This document shows positions 1 to 8,025 of a stretch of DNA of 64,000 nt, one piece after another. Source of the DNA: JAQWRV01 sp045564915 (lineage in GTDB: Bacteria; Pseudomonadota; Alphaproteobacteria; Rhodospirillales; Rhodospirillaceae); assembly GCA_045564915.1 (NCBI GenBank), contig JBJLGL010000004.1:124001-188000 (forward strand). Reading direction: 5' to 3'. Positions within the stretch are counted from its first letter, which is position 1; each line of letters opens with the position of its first letter. The notes under the pieces were generated by a model that had not been told where the DNA came from, ran no database searches, and saw nothing but the letters and a program-made list of their open reading frames with translations. Both the position numbers and the translations under genes were made by a program.

Positions 1-100
1 GGCTGCTCGCAACGCTAAGCAAGATAATCAGAGTGCCAGGCAGTGTATATGATGACGCGCACCATATATAATGCACTCAGTATCTATAAGGAATTGCATC

Positions 101-2098
101 ATGATTCTTCTGCAAACACCCTGGACAGTGCTCTCAGCTGAAAGAGACCTTTATCCAGTATTGGCACAATCTCTGGCAAACCTTATAGAACCCCAAGGCA
201 CGTTGGGACTATTACCCCAGGCGGATGGGGGGCCACAAGACGCGGTCACAGATGAAGACATGTCATTTGCGCTCGGTGCACTAGCCAAGATCCATAATAT
301 TTCTCTGTGCGGCTCAGCTTATATCTACACAGAAACGGGTTCTGTACAGATTGTCGGTTATCTGGTTGGGCCTAATGGCAAGGTCGAATTGCGTGTGCCA
401 AAAATACTACCTGAGTTGGTTAACGGATTGACTGATAGCACGGCTAACAGTTCGATACCGGCAGAGTTTAATGTGGCAATGACGGGAGAGGGCCAAGTAG
501 GAATTCTCTGTGGTGAGGACATTTTATCACCGCATATAGTCCGTGCATTAGTGACCAGTGGAGCAGAAGTAGTTCTCAATCCCAGCCGGGAACGTGCGGA
601 TAACCTATTAGATATGCGCCAAAAGGCTCGGCAGGCACGTTCTTATGAAAATCTAATCTATGTTGCAACAGCATCTCCAGACTCGGTGACCATGGGTGGA
701 GCAAAAACAAAACTACCGCCAGCTACGTCTTTAAGTGAGTGGTCGGGTACGCAGGTGCGCGCGGTAGCTGATGAGTCGTTTATTCAAGGTGATGTGGATA
801 TAGAAATGTTACGCCGCCGCCGTGAGGAGCCCATGGGCAATTTACCGGCTATCGTTCGCATGCGTCTTTATGCCCAAGATCTTAAGGAGGCATCCACTAA
901 CCAATCACCTAGCCCTGAAAGCCGAGAAAGCTGGATTAGCGATGGGCTAGAGAGGGTTAAAGCCGTGGCACAAGATTCTGCGTCTGATGCTAAGCGGATT
1001 GATCGCTATGATGTGGTCTTGGCGCAAGTGATTACTAATGTTGCCCTGAAGCCTGACGAGTTGCCCGAATATAAGCAGCGCAACCTTGAGAACGCGCTGT
1101 ATGTGGCGGCACCATTTTCGCGCTCGCCCAGTGTTAAGATTGTAATCTTCCCAGAGTTTTTCCTAACGGGCCCAGTTAGTCAATTAGGCAGCCGTTCGGG
1201 CCACATTGCCCACAAGATAGGGGTGACCTTCCCGGGCCCTGAAGCAGATCAATTAGCTAGGTTTGCGCAAGATAATAAAACCTACGTAGCAGGAGGCGTG
1301 TTTGAGTATGATCCGACATGGCCGAGCCGCTTCTTTAACTCGGCATTTATTTTTGATGATAGCGGTGATCTGATTCATCTCTATCGGAAGATTCACTGCG
1401 CCGACGTGTTTGGACGTCTCCCTGACACTACGCCCGGTAGTGTATACACTGAATATGTTGATCGGTATGGTTACGACCACTTATTTCCAGTTGCCGACAC
1501 GCCTCTTGGCAAACTCTGTACAGTGATTTGTTTCGATATGAATTTTGGCGAGACCCATAGAGCAATGGTCAAGCGCGGGGCTGAAGTTATTATACATCCG
1601 ACATCGGAACCACATAATGTACGCCGCCGCGGTTGGGATATTGCCCGTCATGTGCGGGCATTCGAGAATACGGCTTACCTTCTTACTGCTGGGCACGGCG
1701 GAGAATTTCGTGGCCAGGGTTTAGGTTTCCCTGGATCCATGCAACGTGGTTATTCCAAAGTTGTAAATTTTGATGGCTCCTTGCAGTGTGTTGTCGATGG
1801 CCCGGGTGCGGCACCATTGGTCGGATCGCTAGATATAGCAGCGCTAAGACGTGCCCGAGCCGATATTAAATCTAATTTAGTTGCCTGGGATGAGCCGGTT
1901 GTATATGCCCACAAATATGCTGAAGAGAATGGCCTGGCTAATGATCTGTGGGCTGATGATCCTAATGACAACCCCTATGAGAACGCTGGCCAGATTAAGA
2001 AGGTCATCGAGACCTACAAGCGGAACAAAGTATACATCCCCCCTGCTGACTCGGATACTAGGGAGCCCATAGACCAATCTATGCAGGCGGTCATCTAG
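101..2098 (+). CDS. Double-domain nitrilase-family hydrolase (paralogue 1)
   Basis: Two carbon-nitrogen hydrolase (nitrilase superfamily) folds in one chain of about 665 residues. The C-terminal half keeps the full Glu-Lys-Cys triad: E352 (FPEFFLTGP), K430 (YRKIHCAD), C477 (VICFDMNF). The N-terminal half keeps a Cys (C137, GILCGEDI) and a Lys (VPKILPE), but where family members have Pro-Glu it reads LLPQADG, so it is probably inactive or regulatory. An in-frame ATG at 71 exists, but 101 is preferred: AAGGAA lies at 88-93 and the N-terminus MILLQTPWT then matches the paralogue at 2976 (MFLLQTPWT). No signal peptide is seen, so it is likely cytoplasmic. The family hydrolyses nitriles, amides or carbamoyl groups; the substrate here is unknown. 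Paralogues lie at 2976 and 8026. Confidence 0.9.
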   Translation: MILLQTPWTVLSAERDLYPVLAQSLANLIEPQGTLGLLPQADGGPQDAVTDEDMSFALGALAKIHNISLCGSAYIYTETGSVQIVGYLVGPNGKVELRVPKILPELVNGLTDSTANSSIPAEFNVAMTGEGQVGILCGEDILSPHIVRALVTSGAEVVLNPSRERADNLLDMRQKARQARSYENLIYVATASPDSVTMGGAKTKLPPATSLSEWSGTQVRAVADESFIQGDVDIEMLRRRREEPMGNLPAIVRMRLYAQDLKEASTNQSPSPESRESWISDGLERVKAVAQDSASDAKRIDRYDVVLAQVITNVALKPDELPEYKQRNLENALYVAAPFSRSPSVKIVIFPEFFLTGPVSQLGSRSGHIAHKIGVTFPGPEADQLARFAQDNKTYVAGGVFEYDPTWPSRFFNSAFIFDDSGDLIHLYRKIHCADVFGRLPDTTPGSVYTEYVDRYGYDHLFPVADTPLGKLCTVICFDMNFGETHRAMVKRGAEVIIHPTSEPHNVRRRGWDIARHVRAFENTAYLLTAGHGGEFRGQGLGFPGSMQRGYSKVVNFDGSLQCVVDGPGAAPLVGSLDIAALRRARADIKSNLVAWDEPVVYAHKYAEENGLANDLWADDPNDNPYENAGQIKKVIETYKRNKVYIPPADSDTREPIDQSMQAVI

Positions 2099-2198
2099 CT
2101 TGTACGACTATCAGAATTAGAGCGCCATAGCGCTAATTAACGTGCCATAATAGCCCGCCGGGATAGAACTATAATAAGCGCCTTATAGGAGATGCTAG

Positions 2199-2918
2199 AT
2201 GAGGTTTAAGTGCATTAGTTTGAAACGCTTTATCAGTGTTGTAGCTACTATTTTTCTGTGGTTTGCATCGGTAGCTCAAGCCATGGAAGGGCCAGTCTTG
2301 GTCTTCGGTGGCACTAGCGGTACTGGTCTTGGGGCAGTGCAAAATCTGCGTAAGATGAATTTGCCAGTGACTGTGTTTGTCCGCCCGACGTCTAACCTAA
2401 ATAGTTTGGAAAAATTGGGTGTGAAGATCGTCGTTGGAAATGCATTAAATGCCCATGATGTGGATCAGGCCTTTGGAGAGGAAGATTTTGTGGCTGTTAT
2501 CAGTTCATTGGGTGGGCGCCGCGGAGAAAGGCGACCCGACTTGATTGGAAATCTGAATATTACAGCTGCGGCAAAAGCAAATAATGTGAAGCGGGTCATT
2601 CAGATTAGTTCTATGGGTGCTGGCAACACGCGTCGTCCGCCTGCTATGGGTGCTACATTCATGGCCAGCGTGCTGTACATCAAGACACTGGCCGAAGACG
2701 ACCTAATCGCTAGCGGGGTTGATTACACTATTATTCGTCCTGGTGGCCTACGGCGAGGTGAGGCAACAGGAACTGGTGTTCTTGAAGACTACGAACAAAG
2801 TGGCTCAATTGACCGGCAAGAATTAGGTCGTTTAGTTGCAGGTATTATGGATGATTCGGCAACTTACGGTAAGATTCTATATGCCTGGGATCCGGGATTG
2901 CCGACCGGTGAGAATTAG
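2199..2918 (+). CDS. NAD(P)-binding SDR/NmrA-like protein with signal peptide
   Basis: 239 residues with a Rossmann fold of the atypical short-chain dehydrogenase (SDR_a5/NmrA-like) type. The glycine-rich loop GGTSGTGLGA follows the signal peptide, later segments include VIQISSMGAGN and YTIIRPGGLRRGEATG. The first ~28 residues look like a Sec signal (hydrophobic VATIFLWFASVAQA, likely cut after AQA), which is odd for a nucleotide-dependent enzyme; it might instead be membrane-anchored. AGGAG at 2187 fits the ATG. It sits between two double-nitrilase genes on the same strand and is probably co-transcribed with them. The function may be isomerase/reductase-like or purely binding; the substrate is unknown. 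Confidence 0.82.
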   Translation: MRFKCISLKRFISVVATIFLWFASVAQAMEGPVLVFGGTSGTGLGAVQNLRKMNLPVTVFVRPTSNLNSLEKLGVKIVVGNALNAHDVDQAFGEEDFVAVISSLGGRRGERRPDLIGNLNITAAAKANNVKRVIQISSMGAGNTRRPPAMGATFMASVLYIKTLAEDDLIASGVDYTIIRPGGLRRGEATGTGVLEDYEQSGSIDRQELGRLVAGIMDDSATYGKILYAWDPGLPTGEN

Positions 2919-2975
2919 GCATTCATATACGAACAGATACAATGGACACTCCTGAATAGCTTAGAGGGTTATGCG

Positions 2976-4940
2976 ATGTTTCTCCTACAAACCCCTTGGA
3001 CTGCCGATAACTTTGATGCGGTTAAAATGGCATTAGCTCAAGCCCGTCAAACTACCGTGGCAGAGGGACCGCAAATTGCTATTTTGCCACATGCTGATGG
3101 GTCGGAACATGAGGCTACAGAAGAGGCTGATGTCACACTCGCGCTCGCGGATCTCGCCAAAACCCATGAAGTTTACATTGGGGCTTCTGCCTATGTGATG
3201 GCGGATGATAACAGTAAACCACGCACGATTGGCTATATTCTAGGACCGGATGGATCGGTCTTGGCCCGTTCACAAAAAATCATGCCAGACATTCTTGAAG
3301 GTTATACGGATACGGAAGCAGACACATTTCAACCCGCAAGTTTTGAAATTGCTAGAACACCACTTGGCCAGATAGGCGTGCTTTGCGGCGAAGATATTCT
3401 AGCGCCTCATATAGTGCGTAGCATGATGGTCCATGGTGCAGAAATTATTCTTAATCCATCGCGTGAGCGATCTGACCGTTTATTTGAAAGCCGGGACGTT
3501 GCGCGCATAGCGCGTGCATATGAGAATATTGTTGTTTTGGCCACTGCTTCTGCAGTGTCGGTAAGGTTAAGGGGTGCGGAAGTAGACCTACCAAAGGCGA
3601 CCGCATTATATCCACCGCAAGGTCCCGCAATGCGTGTGAGGGGTTCGGAGTCCTTTATGCGGGCCGAATATAATATTGAAGTGCTACGTAAGCGTCGCAT
3701 GGGTTCGCAGCTTAATTTTGCCGCTATAGTGCGGATGAACCTCTATGCGCCTGGCTACAAGAAAGAGGCAGGAAAACCTTCAGTATCGCCGCAATCACGC
3801 ATAGACTGGATTGCCGAAGGGCATCGCCGTGTGGCTGCGCAGGCGGCGTTACCCAAGCCAAATGAGATTAAGGCCTATAGCGCAATTATCGGCCAGCATG
3901 TGGTTCATCAGTCCCATACACCAGCTGAGCTGATAGAAAAGCGGCAGGCGAATTTGGACGTTGCATTTGATCTCATCCGAAATTATGGAGCCCGTGCACC
4001 GAACCTGAAACTAATAGTTTATCCCGAATTCTTTCTTACCGGGCCGGTAAGTCCGCTCGGGCACAAATTGGGTCACCTGTCAGATAAGATAGGCGTTACA
4101 TTCCCTGGTCCAGAGATGGATCAAGTTGCAGCTTTTGCACAAGAGGCTGATGCCTATGTGGTGGGCGGTGTATTTGAGTATGATCCGGACTGGCCAGACC
4201 GGTTCTTCAATACTGCTTTTATCTATGACCCAGCGGGTAACTTAATTCACCGCTATAGAAAGATTCATTGCGGGGACGCAATGGGCTTTCTGCCGGACAC
4301 CACGCCTGGTAGTGTTTATGATCAATACATTGATAAATACGGCTATGAACATCTATTCCCAGTCGCGGATACGCCCATCGGCAAGCTAGCGACAACCATC
4401 TGTTTCGACAATAATTTTCCTGAAACCTATCGTGCTATGGCCCTGCGAGGTGCAGAGGTCATCTTGCACCCAACATCTGAACCGCATGGAGCTCATCGCA
4501 TGGGGTGGGACTCAGCGCGGCGTGCACGTGGGTTTGAGAATGTTGCCTATATTATTTCTTGTGGCCATGGTGGAGAGTATTTTCTCCCTGGCAGTAAAAG
4601 CCCGAGTTCACGAGGTCGTGGCTACTCCAAGATAGTAAACTTTGATGGATCGATACAAGCAGAGGCGGATACTTCTGGTCAGGTTCCTCTGAGTGGTATG
4701 ATCGATCTCTCCGCTTTACGTGCAGCGCGCGCTGATCTACAGGCTAACGTCGGCATATGGGATGATTCCGTAGTATACGCCGAAGAGTACGCAAAAATTC
4801 CGCGCGGTCTTCCCAACAATATATGGCCTGACAAACCGCTGGGTAATCCTTATTTTGATGGTGCACAAATCAAAAAGGTCGTCGCTGAATACGTTAAGCA
4901 GGGCATTTTTGTCGAACCTAAGGATGGCCTAAAAAATTAG
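2976..4940 (+). CDS. Double-domain nitrilase-family hydrolase (paralogue 2)
   Basis: 654 residues, same architecture as the gene at 101. The C-terminal nitrilase domain has E351 (YPEFFLTGP), K429 (YRKIHCGD) and C476 (TICFDNNF). In the N-terminal domain the Cys (C137, GVLCGEDI) and Lys (SQKIMPD) remain, but the Glu position reads ILPHADG, so the triad is broken. Shared blocks with the other copies include PDTTPGS, GYSKIVNFDGS and a C-terminal IKKVVAEY segment, which suggests recent common origin. A weak purine-rich site (TTAGAGGG) precedes the ATG. It lies 57 bases after the SDR-like gene and is probably in the same transcript. Substrate unknown. Confidence 0.9.
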   Translation: MFLLQTPWTADNFDAVKMALAQARQTTVAEGPQIAILPHADGSEHEATEEADVTLALADLAKTHEVYIGASAYVMADDNSKPRTIGYILGPDGSVLARSQKIMPDILEGYTDTEADTFQPASFEIARTPLGQIGVLCGEDILAPHIVRSMMVHGAEIILNPSRERSDRLFESRDVARIARAYENIVVLATASAVSVRLRGAEVDLPKATALYPPQGPAMRVRGSESFMRAEYNIEVLRKRRMGSQLNFAAIVRMNLYAPGYKKEAGKPSVSPQSRIDWIAEGHRRVAAQAALPKPNEIKAYSAIIGQHVVHQSHTPAELIEKRQANLDVAFDLIRNYGARAPNLKLIVYPEFFLTGPVSPLGHKLGHLSDKIGVTFPGPEMDQVAAFAQEADAYVVGGVFEYDPDWPDRFFNTAFIYDPAGNLIHRYRKIHCGDAMGFLPDTTPGSVYDQYIDKYGYEHLFPVADTPIGKLATTICFDNNFPETYRAMALRGAEVILHPTSEPHGAHRMGWDSARRARGFENVAYIISCGHGGEYFLPGSKSPSSRGRGYSKIVNFDGSIQAEADTSGQVPLSGMIDLSALRAARADLQANVGIWDDSVVYAEEYAKIPRGLPNNIWPDKPLGNPYFDGAQIKKVVAEYVKQGIFVEPKDGLKN

Positions 4941-5003
4941 ACTAGGATGATGGGGTGGGTGCGCTACAAAGACTTGGATGGTGATTTTTCAGGCGAACTT
5001 TCT

Positions 5004-6023
5004 CTATTCGATTGAGTGCGCTCTCTGAAATTCGGATTTGCCGCCTCTGATCGCTTGATATATTGCGGCTGCACGCCCACCTATTGAATCTATGAGCTGC
5101 TGGGTGACAGGTGCAGAAGCCTGGCGCCATACTTCTCTCTGCCTAGCTGTTAACGTGTGGATGTTGAAGCCTCGCGTAACCGCTTCACCCAAGAAATCTT
5201 GTGCTTCGCGGCGTGACATTTCTCGGGCCTGATTAATTGGCAACCAACTAGTATTTACAGCGTACTGATGTTTTGGAGATAAGCTATTCAGCCACCGATC
5301 GGCTGTCAGTACAAAATTAACAGCCGTAATGTGCCCCGTTAGTGTTATGTGGGGTGCTTCCTCTGCAATTCCAGTACTTGCATAAAGGATGACAGCGTTT
5401 GCTCCGGCATCCACCAGCCCAGTTTGTAAGCCAATGATATTCTCAGAGAAGGATAGAGGAATGATATCCGCACCGAGTGCTTCTGCAAACAACCGAGCTG
5501 CTAAACCCGATGGCACACGGAATCTCTTATTCTTAAGGTCGTTAGGTTTTATTAACGGTGACTTGCCATAAACATGATGAACACCAACTTCATCCCACGA
5601 CAAAAACTTTAAGCCATGTTCTGCTAACAAGTCGTGGTAAATATCAAAGAGTACATGGTCATATACGTAATCTGCCTCTGCCTCGCTATCGAATAGGAAA
5701 GGTGCCTGAAGTAGTGCAATTTCTGGCACCAAGGTGCCGGCGACTAAACCAGAAATGTTTATTATGTGAATACGGCCTCGCCTTAGGCCATTGAGAATGA
5801 CCTCTTCCGAACCTAATTCGCCCGTTACCATAGGTGTGACTTGCATCTCACCGTCAGAAAGAGACCCAAGCCGATCACGGAAAAGCATCCATTTCTGATA
5901 TCCTACCGTGTCTTTTGGCACGCCTGTAGTGCCACCTATCACTGTGATCTGTGTTAATGCCGGTGTGGTAGCAAGCAGGACAAGGCAAATAGCAGCGGTG
6001 TATTGCCACCCATTAATCTTCAT
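5004..6023 (-). CDS. TRAP transporter substrate-binding protein (DctP family)
   Basis: 339 residues with an N-terminal Sec signal (about residues 1-25, AAICLVLLATTPALTQ) and a DctP-type periplasmic binding fold. Family features include LGSEEVILNGLRRG, ALLQAPFLFDSEAEADYV, KRFRVPSG and the late GLVDAGANAVI block. In TRAP systems this protein captures carboxylate-type solutes and hands them to DctQ/DctM membrane subunits, but neither membrane subunit is in this window, so it is an orphan here. It is convergent with the upstream nitrilase gene and divergent from the amine oxidase at 6349. The ligand cannot be inferred. Confidence 0.88.
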   Translation of the reverse strand: MKINGWQYTAAICLVLLATTPALTQITVIGGTTGVPKDTVGYQKWMLFRDRLGSLSDGEMQVTPMVTGELGSEEVILNGLRRGRIHIINISGLVAGTLVPEIALLQAPFLFDSEAEADYVYDHVLFDIYHDLLAEHGLKFLSWDEVGVHHVYGKSPLIKPNDLKNKRFRVPSGLAARLFAEALGADIIPLSFSENIIGLQTGLVDAGANAVILYASTGIAEEAPHITLTGHITAVNFVLTADRWLNSLSPKHQYAVNTSWLPINQAREMSRREAQDFLGEAVTRGFNIHTLTARQREVWRQASAPVTQQLIDSIGGRAAAIYQAIRGGKSEFQRAHSIE

Positions 6024-6348
6024 GCGTCAGTTTCCATAATCGTACCAGCCGTCTGCATTCTTAGGCCTGTTTATCCCAGCAGACGACACGTATCAGCCAG
6101 CAAGAGAAACAAGAGAAATATCGATCGCCTTCATACCCAGGTAAGGCGCCTATAAGCATGCCCTTATTGTCAGGGAAAGTATCGCAAAACCGCATAGCCA
6201 GGGCAAAAGACTTACACTGACTACCCGGCGCCTGGCATAGTTTGGCATCATTTGCCCCATAAACGTGAAAAGACTAGCTCTCTGAATGGACAAAAAGCAT
6301 GAAATTATCAGAATTGGATATCTATTGGATCGTGAGTTTTTATAAACT
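6024..6348. other. Divergent intergenic region, no gene seen
   Basis: 325 bases between the leftward TRAP binding protein and the rightward amine oxidase. It must hold both promoters, but I see no convincing paired -35/-10 boxes, no strong inverted repeat and no credible small ORF. Confidence 0.5.
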
Positions 6349-7866
6349 GTGACTGAAGCGTATGTGTGGGTAACTAGTTCGGAGTTAAGTCTTTTGCCAA
6401 AGTCAACAACAAGAACCTTATCACGACGGGATGCACTTCATGGCGGTATCACAGCAATTGCGGCTGCTGGAATTGCTAAGACCCTAGTAGCACAAGACAA
6501 AGTTGATGTGCTTGTTCTTGGTGCAGGATTGGCAGGCCTATATGCAGCTATTCTCCTAAAGGATGCTGGGTTCAAGGCAATTGTATTGGAGGGTGCTGGT
6601 CGTGTTGGCGGACGCGCCTTTACCGGCGATCATATTGAGGGCCGGCCAGAATTAGGCGCCTCACAAGTAGGACCTTACTATGCGCGGGTACGTGATATGG
6701 CGGATCGCTTGGGCGTGAAGCTGTTGCCTGGTGCCAACTTAACAGCACCATATGCTTTTTCTATCAATAGCAGTTTATTGTCGAAGGAGTCTTGGCCTGT
6801 TCATAAGCTGAATGGGACTCTTGGTGCAGAACGCTCGGTTTTGCCTTCGGTACTACTCGATTATTATTTTGAGAAACACAATCCCCTCAAGGGTTTTGAT
6901 GACTGGCTTGAACCAGAAGCATCAGCTCTTGACGTATCGCTTGGGCACTGGTTGGCCCAGCATGGTGCCTCTGATGAGGCATTACGCCTTATTAATGCAG
7001 GCCCAATAGATGCGGATATCTGGAATGTTTCCGCTTTGCATCTCCTGCATAATGATGCGCGTGGTCGCTTGTGGTTCTCCGGCGAGAATACGCCACGGGG
7101 TTTGGACCGGTTTCAGAAACGTGGGCCTACAAGTCATCGTGTTGAGGGGGGAACCTCGCGTCTTCCGGAAGCCATGGCTGCGATGCTAGGTGATTCTGTT
7201 CGCCTAAATAAGATCGTGACGGATATTGAGATCTCAGCCGGTGAAATCCAGGTGAGGTGCATGGATGGGACACTGTATCGCTCAAGATACTCTATTTCAG
7301 CATTGCCCTTTACTACCTTGTCACGAATTTCAATCAACCCGCCTCCTAGCGGACGTCAGGCTGAAGCCATTCGTTTACTTCCCTATCGAGCAAACTCCCA
7401 AGTTCATTTACGTATCAAAGATGGTAATTACTGGGAGGAAGATGGATTTGATCCATCTATCTGGAGTGACGGACCGGTATCCCTTGTTCGGCAGAAAATT
7501 GGTGGTGACGGCAACCGGGAATATTTGCAGGCAGTATGCGTGGGTAAGAAATCGGAACGGCTCGATTTGTTACCGCCTAAAGAGCGTGGTGAATTTGTGG
7601 TAAAAGAAATCGAGCGCATGCGACCCTCTACAAAAGGCAGGTTAAAAGTTACGGCTGTGCACTCTTGGTCCGAATATCCTCTTGTAGGCGGTTTCCGGCA
7701 TTCATTCTGGCCCGGGCAAGTGACCAAATTCGCACATCACATGATACTGCCCCATCAGCGCCTTCACTTTGCCGGCGAGCATACGCGGCGGCTGGAGATT
7801 GGTATGGAATCCGCGATGGAGTCTGGAGAACGAGCTGCACTCGAAGTCTTAGATAGGCTGGGATAG
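6349..7866 (+). CDS. FAD-dependent amine oxidase, probably Tat-exported
   Basis: About 505 residues of the flavin amine oxidase family. A dinucleotide-binding motif GAGLAGLYAA is followed by VGGRAF, the family's FAD fingerprint, and the C-terminus has HFAGEHTRR and MESAMESGERAA, which close the FAD site. The N-terminus contains LSRRDALHGG followed by an Ala/Gly/Ile-rich stretch, a plausible Tat signal. The only start near the frame opening is GTG at 6349, without a clear ribosome site, so a downstream GTG/TTG start is possible. It lies between the second and third double-nitrilase genes on the same strand. Family members oxidise amines or desaturate/oxidise hydrocarbon skeletons; the substrate is unknown. 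A paralogue lies at 52284. Confidence 0.85.
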   Translation: MTEAYVWVTSSELSLLPKSTTRTLSRRDALHGGITAIAAAGIAKTLVAQDKVDVLVLGAGLAGLYAAILLKDAGFKAIVLEGAGRVGGRAFTGDHIEGRPELGASQVGPYYARVRDMADRLGVKLLPGANLTAPYAFSINSSLLSKESWPVHKLNGTLGAERSVLPSVLLDYYFEKHNPLKGFDDWLEPEASALDVSLGHWLAQHGASDEALRLINAGPIDADIWNVSALHLLHNDARGRLWFSGENTPRGLDRFQKRGPTSHRVEGGTSRLPEAMAAMLGDSVRLNKIVTDIEISAGEIQVRCMDGTLYRSRYSISALPFTTLSRISINPPPSGRQAEAIRLLPYRANSQVHLRIKDGNYWEEDGFDPSIWSDGPVSLVRQKIGGDGNREYLQAVCVGKKSERLDLLPPKERGEFVVKEIERMRPSTKGRLKVTAVHSWSEYPLVGGFRHSFWPGQVTKFAHHMILPHQRLHFAGEHTRRLEIGMESAMESGERAALEVLDRLG

Positions 7867-8025
7867 TCATTCAGGCTACCTATTGACAGACATTATATGC
7901 TCACTTATCGAGCAAACTTGAGGATGCTGCCCCAGTACTAATGCACATTTGCCATTCTCGTTGGTATAGTGCCCATATAGAAACGAAACATTTAACAGAT
8001 ACCCATCCAAGAGGGACACGCACTA

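Noticed and set aside
358..579. Leftward ORFs within the first nitrilase gene (also 1253-1480, 1481-1696, 1750-1971)
   Set aside because: They lie antisense to a well-supported gene, have no family features and no ribosome sites.
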